DNA of 57,316 nucleotides from Anaerolineae bacterium (GTDB lineage Bacteria > Chloroflexota > Anaerolineae > Anaerolineales > UBA4823): NCBI GenBank assembly GCA_003130835.1, contig QEXX01000053.1:1-57316 (forward strand), given 5' to 3'. The translations under genes and the position numbers were made by a program. A model generated the notes under the pieces. The model was given only the letters and a program-made list of their open reading frames with translations. It was not told where the DNA came from and did no database searches. Positions 51,616-57,316 of this stretch are shown piece after piece; position 1 is the first letter of the stretch, and each line of letters starts with the position of its first letter.

Positions 51616-51996
51616 CTAATCTGCCAGCACAACGCTGTCAATTTGGGTAAACACTCCTTCGCCCCGTTCGCGGGCATCTAGAGCTGTAACGACCAAACGC
51701 TGACGGACATTGACGATAAACGCCAAATCATCCATCAGAACCAACGATTCTTTTCCGCCGCGCTTTTCGACCTTCTCCACTGCTTGTGCCAAGCGGGCTA
51801 AGCCTTCATCAGAAAGGGAGATGTCTCGGCTTTGCAGGCGCTTCTGGGCATGGTTTGAAAAACGAATTTCTTGTTCACGGGTTTTCTGCTCCAACGCCTG
51901 CGCGAACCCTTGACCTTGCGCGGCTGTTTTTGCAGTCGGATGCGAAGCCGTTTTTTGGATCGCAGGATGATTGTGGATACGAATCGGATCGGTCAT
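51616..51996 (-). CDS. Flagellar operon protein, TIGR02530/YvyF family
   Basis: The 126-residue protein matches the 'putative flagellar operon protein' family: IRFSNHAQKRLQSRDISLSDEGLARLAQAVEKVEKRGG and ESLVLMDDLAFIVNVRQRLVVTALD, with a disordered Gln/Thr-rich head. It is always found between flgD and flgE in monoderm flagellar operons, as here. It is thought to aid hook assembly, without firm proof. ATG 51996 is chosen because AGGAG lies about seven bases upstream. Confidence 0.85.
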   Translation of the reverse strand: MTDPIRIHNHPAIQKTASHPTAKTAAQGQGFAQALEQKTREQEIRFSNHAQKRLQSRDISLSDEGLARLAQAVEKVEKRGGKESLVLMDDLAFIVNVRQRLVVTALDARERGEGVFTQIDSVVLAD

Positions 51997-52017
51997 GCCC
52001 ACTCTCCTAGCGGAAAA

Positions 52018-52269
52018 TTACGCTTCTTGTGACAATTTGATCAAGGTTTCGATGCCAGCGCTGATCTTTTTCAGCTCCTCGAGAGAGTTCAATTGCGCCA
52101 TTTGAGCGATCAAATCCTTGTCATCCATCGGCTCAAGGGGATTTTGGTTGCGCAATTGCACTAGCAAGATCGCCATAAAGGCATTGGCATCAAAACCGCT
52201 TAAAGCTGATGTAGTGCTTTGCAGGGTGTTTTGTGAATAATTAGATGAAGAAACTGCGGTTATATTCAT
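52018..52269 (-). CDS. flgD: Flagellar hook-cap protein FlgD, short form
   Basis: FlgD caps the growing hook. Only 83 residues are encoded, covering the conserved N-terminal segment FDANAFMAILLVQLRNQNPLEPMDDKDLIAQMAQLNSLEEL (in parts). The C-terminal Tudor and FnIII-like domains present in the 140-230-residue proteins of other species are missing. No frameshifted remains of them follow: the stop is 16-22 bases before the next gene. Its place between fliK and the YvyF gene supports the call. Confidence 0.87.
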   Translation of the reverse strand: MNITAVSSSNYSQNTLQSTTSALSGFDANAFMAILLVQLRNQNPLEPMDDKDLIAQMAQLNSLEELKKISAGIETLIKLSQEA

Positions 52270-52284
52270 AAGGTACTCCTTTCC

Positions 52285-53634
52285 TTATACTCGGTAATCG
52301 AGAGTTGAACTTGAATCTCGCCATCCTTGTAAAACAGACTTTGGAGAAGGCTCGCCATGTCGCTCTGCCTCACCAAACCTGCCGTCTCTGGGGTTGGGTG
52401 AATAGAATTGGCTTTGGGAGAGATCGGAGCCAGTTTGCGGCTGCCCGTGTCCGACAGTCAAGCCGCTCAGATTGACCCCAGCCTGCACTAGGCTTTCGCG
52501 CAAGAAATTCAAATCTCGCTGCAGCAAGAAAGCCGTGGAAGCCTGATCGGCATGAATGACGATCTGGACGCCATCGCTTTTGGATACCAAACGCACATCA
52601 ATGTGTCCAAGTTGTTCCGGATAAAGTTGGATGCGCAGGCTGGTTTGTCCCGATTTCCCAAAAATTTCTAATTCCCTCGCCACCTGCTGGACGATTTCAG
52701 GTCGGTGAGCTTCCGCCAAGCGGGCCGGCTCAATCGGTTTTGCCGTCACGGCACTAGGTGGAGGCCCGCTTGACTGAACAATTTCAGGTTGAGCTCCTTC
52801 TTTGATTGGGGCGGGCTGAGCTTCCGAGTCGCCTACTTTGCTGCCCTCAACCACAACCGATTTGGCGACCACCCGCTCTTGGGCAAGCTCCGCATGCTCC
52901 CCCCAAGCTTTCTCACGAACGGTCGAAGGTGTATATTGGGTGGATTCGCCGCCGGTCTTTTCTGGATGGATCACCGAGCGAAGACCAGCTTTTTCGCTCG
53001 TTTGCTCTACTGAAGTTTGAGCTTCAGGCGTGACAAGCCCTTTCGGTTGCCCGGCAACCTTCTCGTCCTGCTCTGTGTCTTCCAGAACAGGGGCATACGC
53101 TTCACCCTGAATCAATTGAGCAAAGCGCTGCTCTGTAGCCGCATTTTGCTTCTGCACAACTTGCTGACCATCTTGGCTCAGGGAGTCGATTAGAGAGAGA
53201 TCGTTCGCCGATTCTTGAAGGTTCCCCGCGATGCCTTCCAAGCCACGACCCGCAGCTTCTTCTTGCAACTGTGTGGTTTCGTCACCGTCAGGCTGGAGAG
53301 AGGATGGTGGTTCAACGGCAACCACGTTGGCTGCTTCCGCCACCGCAGGTTGAGCGAGCGAATCGACGGCATCCTTTTCAGAAGAGCGATCTTGGTTCTC
53401 AATGGGTGGCTCAACCGCTTCCCGCTCTTCAAGCGCTTTGGCATCGTTATGCTGGATTGGGTCGGAATGACGATCGGCGCCTTTTACGAAGGGCTTTTCC
53501 GGGGCGCTCTTCGCCTGCTCCAAAACCTTGCGGAAAGACAGGCCATCCTGAAGGACCGAGCGCTTTTCGGTTGGTTTGGTTTGAGGCAGAAAGAGTGTTT
53601 CAGCAGGTGTTGGTAATAGAAAGACTTCTTTCAC
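52285..53634 (-). CDS. fliK: Flagellar hook-length control protein FliK
   Basis: FliK measures the hook and triggers the FlhB switch. The 449-residue protein has a long, disordered, Glu/Gln/Pro/Ala-rich part (about 1-310) and a C-terminal Flg_hook domain: LRIQLYPEQLGHIDVRLVSK, VQIVIHADQASTAFLLQRDL, LRESLVQAGVNLSGL. This layout is typical. The start is GTG 53634, with GGGAGGT five bases upstream, inside the end of flgB. flgD follows after 15 bases. Confidence 0.9.
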   Translation of the reverse strand: MKEVFLLPTPAETLFLPQTKPTEKRSVLQDGLSFRKVLEQAKSAPEKPFVKGADRHSDPIQHNDAKALEEREAVEPPIENQDRSSEKDAVDSLAQPAVAEAANVVAVEPPSSLQPDGDETTQLQEEAAGRGLEGIAGNLQESANDLSLIDSLSQDGQQVVQKQNAATEQRFAQLIQGEAYAPVLEDTEQDEKVAGQPKGLVTPEAQTSVEQTSEKAGLRSVIHPEKTGGESTQYTPSTVREKAWGEHAELAQERVVAKSVVVEGSKVGDSEAQPAPIKEGAQPEIVQSSGPPPSAVTAKPIEPARLAEAHRPEIVQQVARELEIFGKSGQTSLRIQLYPEQLGHIDVRLVSKSDGVQIVIHADQASTAFLLQRDLNFLRESLVQAGVNLSGLTVGHGQPQTGSDLSQSQFYSPNPRDGRFGEAERHGEPSPKSVLQGWRDSSSTLDYRV

Positions 53635-53637
53635 ATT

Positions 53638-54039
53638 TTACCTCCCGATGATCTGTTTGATCCCGGCAAATTTTTTGCTGATCAATTGTGCCAGGGCTTG
53701 ATATTGGATAACGGTTTCCGTCATTTGGGTTAGTTCGACATCGATATCAACATTATTGCCATCGGCTCGTAAGGCACCTCCTTCGCGCAGTGAGATTTGA
53801 AAATGGTCAAGCGGTTGAATAGAACTCAAATGTGCTTTGTGGGTTGTTTGCATCACCACCTTTCCGTCTTGATTTAACGCCCTCCGCAAGGCTGCTTTGA
53901 AATCAACCTTTTGGGCGCGATATCCCGGGGTATCAACATTGGAAATATTCTGTCCAATCACTTCTTGTTGGGCAGATAAGCCATCTAAAGCTTTTTTCAA
54001 CGTTTGAACGGCAGAACCAAAAAGGATTGGGTCGGTCAT
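53638..54039 (-). CDS. flgB: Flagellar proximal rod protein FlgB
   Basis: The 133-residue protein has the FlgB pattern: KALDGLSAQQEVIGQNISNVDTPGYRAQKVDFKAALRRAL (in parts) near the start and NNVDIDVELTQMTETVIQYQAL at the end. FlgB forms the rod base with FlgC and FliE. In most clusters flgC and fliE follow at once; here fliK follows. ATG 54039 has GGAG eight bases upstream; a GTG at 54048 lies inside the previous gene. Confidence 0.92.
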   Translation of the reverse strand: MTDPILFGSAVQTLKKALDGLSAQQEVIGQNISNVDTPGYRAQKVDFKAALRRALNQDGKVVMQTTHKAHLSSIQPLDHFQISLREGGALRADGNNVDIDVELTQMTETVIQYQALAQLISKKFAGIKQIIGR

Positions 54040-54040
54040 C

Positions 54041-54589
54041 TCAAGCACTCCATTCTTGAGCAGACTTGTAGTACTGCATCACTCTCTGTACGTACACACG
54101 CGTCTGGGTGTAAGGCGGGATGCCGCCATACCGATCTACGGCGCCGGGGCCGGCATTATAGGCAGCTAAAGCCAAGCTCACGTTGTTTTTGTATTTTTGC
54201 AACAAACGCGAGAGAAATTTCGTGCCCCCAAAGATATTCTCTTTCGGATCATACGGGTCTGTGACGCCCAGACTGGCAGCCGTGGCAGGCATGAGTTGCA
54301 TTAGACCCATCGCTCCGGCTGAAGAGGTTGCCTTAGGGTTGAAATTTGACTCAGCGCGAATAACCGCTTGGATCAGGCGCGGATCGACATTGTATTTTTG
54401 TGCTGCCTGTTGAATAATCTCAGCAAATTTCCCTTGAAGAGGTTCTCCTCCTGCTGTCTGACTTTTATGGCTCACAGCTGCCGGAAGAGTAACCTTCGAT
54501 TCCTCGCCCCCCAGATATTGATCTAAGAGCCGAAAGATCAAATCATATAAAATCATCTGATATTGAGAACTAAAAAACGATCCATCCAT
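54041..54589 (-). CDS. Lytic transglycosylase, SLT family
   Basis: The 182-residue protein has a C-terminal SLT domain (about 75-180): DPRLIQAVIRAESNFNPKATSS with the catalytic Glu, GAMGLMQLMPATAASLGV, NIFGGTKFLSRLLQKY and LALAAYNAGPGAVDRYGG. Such enzymes cut peptidoglycan, here probably to let the rod pass through the wall. There is no clear signal peptide, so it may leave through the flagellar export system or act from the inside. Its ATG overlaps the fliJ stop by one base and flgB begins right after it. Confidence 0.9.
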   Translation of the reverse strand: MDGSFFSSQYQMILYDLIFRLLDQYLGGEESKVTLPAAVSHKSQTAGGEPLQGKFAEIIQQAAQKYNVDPRLIQAVIRAESNFNPKATSSAGAMGLMQLMPATAASLGVTDPYDPKENIFGGTKFLSRLLQKYKNNVSLALAAYNAGPGAVDRYGGIPPYTQTRVYVQRVMQYYKSAQEWSA

Positions 54590-55041
54590 TAACCAACTCC
54601 ATTGGAACGGCGATAGGCACGCGAAATATACAGATCATCCTGCAGGCGATTCTCACGCTGTGCTTCTTCCTTCCGATATCGTTCAATTTCCTGTTCTTTG
54701 AGTTTATGTAAGGCTTCCGCATCCTGTTTCGCCAGGATAATTTCTTGTTGTTTTTCGGCAATTTGTCGCGCCAGTTCCGCCAGACGGGCTTCTTGCTCGG
54801 CTATGCGCTGGTTCACCACTTGCAAATTGGAGCGCAAACGCGACAATAAAAACAGATCCACTTCTCCAATCTGCCGTTTGCCCATTTCCTCTAGCAAGCG
54901 CATGCGGCTGCTTTGAAGCGCTTCCAAAAAGGTTTGACCGCGCTGGCGGGATTGCATCAAACGCCCTAATTCGATCTCTAGAATTTCCACTCGCGTCTCG
55001 CGATAATCTAAGACCGGCTGTAAAGAGAATTTCGGCGTCAT
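54589..55041 (-). CDS. fliJ: Flagellar export chaperone FliJ
   Basis: The 150-residue protein is a long antiparallel coiled coil (FSLQPVLDYRETRVEILEIELGRL at the start, then Glu/Gln/Arg-rich heptads), the form of FliJ, the stalk of the export ATPase. Sequence identity in the family is low, so the call rests on fold, length and position right after fliI, which it overlaps by four bases. GGAGG precedes the ATG. Confidence 0.9.
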   Translation of the reverse strand: MTPKFSLQPVLDYRETRVEILEIELGRLMQSRQRGQTFLEALQSSRMRLLEEMGKRQIGEVDLFLLSRLRSNLQVVNQRIAEQEARLAELARQIAEKQQEIILAKQDAEALHKLKEQEIERYRKEEAQRENRLQDDLYISRAYRRSNGVG

Positions 55042-56375
55042 GCGTCAGACCCTCCTGTGCAAATTTGTTCCATGCGTGCCAGAGTGTCCTCTAAGGGCGA
55101 AAACGAATCGGGGGGTTGTTGGAGCAAATCTAAAATGGCCGGCAAGGCGCGTAACGCAGCATCAATATCGGGATCGGACCCTTCTACATAAGCACCGATG
55201 TTAATCAAATCGCGCGCTTTTTCATAAGCAGCCATCAACTTGCGAATCTGATGAGCAAAGGCGCGATGGTTGGGTTGGGTTACACTTGGCATCACGCGGC
55301 TAACGCTGTTTAATACGTCGATGGCTGGATAGTGATTTCGGGCAGCCAAGTCGCGGCTGAGAATGATGTGTCCATCTAGAATCGACCGTGCGGCATCGCA
55401 AATCGGCTCATTGAAATCATCACCTTCAACGAGAACCGTATAAAATCCGGTGATTGAACCATACTCATTTGTCCCTGCCCGCTCCAACAATTTGGGCAGA
55501 AGCGCAAAAACGGACGGCGTATAGCCTTTACTTGCCGGCGGTTCACCAATTGCCAGACCGACTTCTCGTTGTGCCATGGCAAAGCGGGTCACCGAGTCCA
55601 TCAACAAGGTGACATCCAGACCACAATCCCGAAAATACTCTGCAATCGATGTCGCCACCCAGGCCGCTTTTAGGCGGATCAAAGCCGGCTGATCCGAAGT
55701 CGAAACAACTACAACCGAGCGCTGCAGGCCTTCCCAACCTAAATCCCTTTCAATAAATTCGTGCACTTCACGGCCGCGCTCACCCACTAGGGCAACAACA
55801 CTGACATCCGAACGAGAGCTCCGGGCAATGCTACCGAGCAAGGTGCTTTTACCCACTCCACTCCCTGAAAAGATGCCAATTCTCTGCCCCTTACCGCAGG
55901 TGAGTAAGCCATCAATGGCACGTACTCCTGTTACCAGCGGTTGCGTGATCGACCGTCTAGTGAGCGGGTGAGGTGCCGCTCGATAGGTGGGCACCAACTC
56001 AAAATCGGTCAGTTCTCCTAGACCGTCAATGGGTTTGCCTAACCCATCTAACACTCGTCCTAAGAGGGACTTGCCAACCGGGGCTTGGAAGGAACTGCCG
56101 GTTGGGAAAACCGGGCTACCGGGTTGAATTCCCTGCATTTCCCCTAAGGGCATTAAGAGTATGCGTTGTTCTCGAAAACCGACCACCTCTGCGATCAATT
56201 TGCCATTTGCGTTGGATTGAATTTCACACACTTCGCCGATCTGACAATCCAAACCGGTGGCTTCAATGGTCAATCCAACCACCTGTACAACCCGGCCGGA
56301 GAGGCGGATGGTATTCAAGCGGTTCAGCACCGAATGATAGCGAGTTAGATCAGGTAAGGAATAAGGTCTTGACAT
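55038..56375 (-). CDS. fliI: Flagellar export ATPase FliI
   Basis: FliI is the F1-like hexameric ATPase of the export apparatus. The 445-residue protein has the N-terminal beta barrel (about 20-95), Walker A GSGVGKST (171-178), ALVGERGREVHEF, the Walker B region VTLLMDSVTRFAMAQREVGLA (split), SKGYTPSVFALLPKLLERAG and a C-terminal helical domain. ATG 56375 starts four bases after the fliH stop; its ribosome site is weak, which suggests coupling to fliH. Confidence 0.96.
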   Translation of the reverse strand: MSRPYSLPDLTRYHSVLNRLNTIRLSGRVVQVVGLTIEATGLDCQIGEVCEIQSNANGKLIAEVVGFREQRILLMPLGEMQGIQPGSPVFPTGSSFQAPVGKSLLGRVLDGLGKPIDGLGELTDFELVPTYRAAPHPLTRRSITQPLVTGVRAIDGLLTCGKGQRIGIFSGSGVGKSTLLGSIARSSRSDVSVVALVGERGREVHEFIERDLGWEGLQRSVVVVSTSDQPALIRLKAAWVATSIAEYFRDCGLDVTLLMDSVTRFAMAQREVGLAIGEPPASKGYTPSVFALLPKLLERAGTNEYGSITGFYTVLVEGDDFNEPICDAARSILDGHIILSRDLAARNHYPAIDVLNSVSRVMPSVTQPNHRAFAHQIRKLMAAYEKARDLINIGAYVEGSDPDIDAALRALPAILDLLQQPPDSFSPLEDTLARMEQICTGGSDA

Positions 56376-56379
56376 CGAA

Positions 56380-57294
56380 TCACCCAGCTTGGTTTCTCTC
56401 CAAACCTGCTAATAAGGCATCCGTAGCCAACTGGAATTGCGTTTCTACCCGCGCATCCACGGTGCCATATTGACCTTCAATATAGCAACCGCCGCGCTTA
56501 ATCAGGTCAGATGGAATCAACTCAACCTTCTGACCAGCCGCGACTCCTTGCAGTTTATCCCAATGGGCGCTGATGATCGCTGCGTCTTCCGGATGGAGAT
56601 AAACCCGCAAGTCACCCAACGATTTTGCCTGGCTCAAAGCACGCGTAAATGCCTGTCCCAACGTGTCAGGGTCAAGAGGCAAACCATCGCCAAAAATCGT
56701 TTGGGCAATCTCAATGACCAAACGCAACATCATCATTTCCCCCTGTTCGAAGAGGTCTTCTTTCCATTTTTGCACTTCATCCACAATCGCGCGAGCAACC
56801 TTTAGCATTCCTTGTGCTTCGGCGTTGGCGGCTGCCTGACCATCTGCATACGCTTGACGCTGGATGAAGTTCGCTTGCTCCTGAGCTTCTCTGAGCATTC
56901 GATCTGCTTCTGCCTGAGCGTTCGCAAGAATCTGTTCAGCTTCGATCTTTGCTTGGCGTAACGTTGCCTCTGCTTGCTGAACTAACTCTCGGCTGCGCAA
57001 ATGGTCATGAGTATTCCCTTCAACATTCTCGATAGCGACCAACGCTTGCGGTTGCCATAGCTTTACCTCTTTTGTAGCAGCATCAGGCATTTGGGCTGGT
57101 GCATTTGCCACAGCGAAAATTTTTTCCTTGACAATTTCCACCAATCCGACAAATTCGCTAAAGCCCTCGCTTGCCTGAGCGTTACAGCGGAGAGGAGGGG
57201 AACTGCTCTCCGAATTGCCACTTTGGAAATCGAAGGGCTTCCACACCTGAACTTGGGGAGAAGGTTTCTGGCTCTGCTCAGACGATGATGGCAT
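56380..57294 (-). CDS. fliH: Flagellar export ATPase regulator FliH
   Basis: The 304-residue protein has a disordered head, a long Ala/Glu/Gln coiled coil (about 95-170; ATLRQAKIEAEQILANAQAE and so on), and a C-terminal V-ATPase-E-like domain with MLRLVIEIAQTIFG, VYLHPEDAAII and GGCYIEGQYGTVDARVETQF, the usual FliH ending. FliH links FliI to FliN. It is longer than the E. coli protein, mainly in the head. GGAGCGG precedes ATG 57294. Confidence 0.93.
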   Translation of the reverse strand: MPSSSEQSQKPSPQVQVWKPFDFQSGNSESSSPPLRCNAQASEGFSEFVGLVEIVKEKIFAVANAPAQMPDAATKEVKLWQPQALVAIENVEGNTHDHLRSRELVQQAEATLRQAKIEAEQILANAQAEADRMLREAQEQANFIQRQAYADGQAAANAEAQGMLKVARAIVDEVQKWKEDLFEQGEMMMLRLVIEIAQTIFGDGLPLDPDTLGQAFTRALSQAKSLGDLRVYLHPEDAAIISAHWDKLQGVAAGQKVELIPSDLIKRGGCYIEGQYGTVDARVETQFQLATDALLAGLERNQAG

Positions 57295-57316
57295 ATTCCG
57301 CTCCTGCGCCGCCGAT
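57278..57316 (-). CDS. fliG: C-terminal end of an upstream flagellar gene, probably fliG
   Basis: A frame entering from the window edge ends at TGA 57280-57278, overlapping the fliH start by 17 bases. The visible residues are IGGAGAEYAIIV. FliG proteins usually end in a similar short Gly/Glu-rich strand, and fliG is the normal gene before fliH, but 12 residues are too few for certainty. Confidence 0.45.
   Translation of the reverse strand: MGGAGAEYAIIV

Noticed and set aside
1-57316. CRISPR arrays, insertion sequences, prophage or rRNA genes
   Set aside because: No regularly spaced repeats, transposase or phage genes, or rRNA segments were seen.

Overview
The window looks like a chromosomal piece of a flagellated member of the Chloroflexota, probably an Anaerolineae-type bacterium. 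The lineage call is an inference. It rests on a stand-alone bacterial Elp3 of the Dehalococcoides kind, a T-box before thrS, several genes without Shine-Dalgarno sequences that seem to give leaderless mRNAs, and a flagellar gene set with no flgA, flgH or flgI but with a YlqG/YlqH pair and the 'flagellar operon protein' YvyF family, as in monoderm bacteria. Nothing indicates a prophage, plasmid, insertion sequence or CRISPR array.

Positions 1-29,700 are housekeeping and signalling genes in short units on both strands: a DUF4349 lipoprotein (cut by the window edge), a metallophosphoesterase, Elp3 overlapping a ROK sugar kinase, formate-tetrahydrofolate ligase, a giant multi-GAF hybrid sensor kinase, uvrC with a 38-residue membrane protein behind it, a pncC-like gene divergent from uvrC, metG, an RpoD-family sigma factor with yceD, rdgB with a sensor kinase and an alpha/beta hydrolase, tRNA-Val followed at once by a T-box and thrS, a Flp-pilin-like fusion gene, and a three-gene two-component cluster.

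Positions 29,847-48,550 form one long plus-strand flagellar operon: flbD-motA-motB-fliL-fliM-fliN-fliO-fliP-fliQ-(HDOD)-(receiver)-fliR-flhB-flhA-flhF-(membrane protein)-fliA-(HTH-tail protein)-flgF-flgG-flgM-flgN-flgK-flgL-csrA. Positions 48,627-57,316 form a convergent minus-strand flagellar operon that reads (fliG end)-fliH-fliI-fliJ-transglycosylase-flgB-fliK-flgD-YvyF family-flgE-YlqG-like-YlqH-like. Together they supply the export gate, ATPase complex, C-ring, stator, rod, hook, hook-filament junction and the FliA/FlgM switch. fliF, fliE, flgC, fliD, fliS, flagellin, flhG and chemotaxis genes are not in the window.

The most striking find is upstream of metG (minus strand, 16,886-16,664). 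A good sigma-70 promoter starts an almost leaderless 35-codon ORF in which 7 of the first 19 codons are Met. It is followed by a perfect Rho-independent terminator whose 5' arm can pair instead, perfectly, with a segment of the leader ORF just after the Met codons. This has the form of ribosome-mediated attenuation of methionyl-tRNA synthetase by a Met-rich leader peptide, while thrS 6 kb away uses a T-box. A second regulatory highlight is a near-perfect sigma-28 promoter before flgM whose start point lies inside a hairpin arm, so that only read-through mRNA would carry the hairpin.
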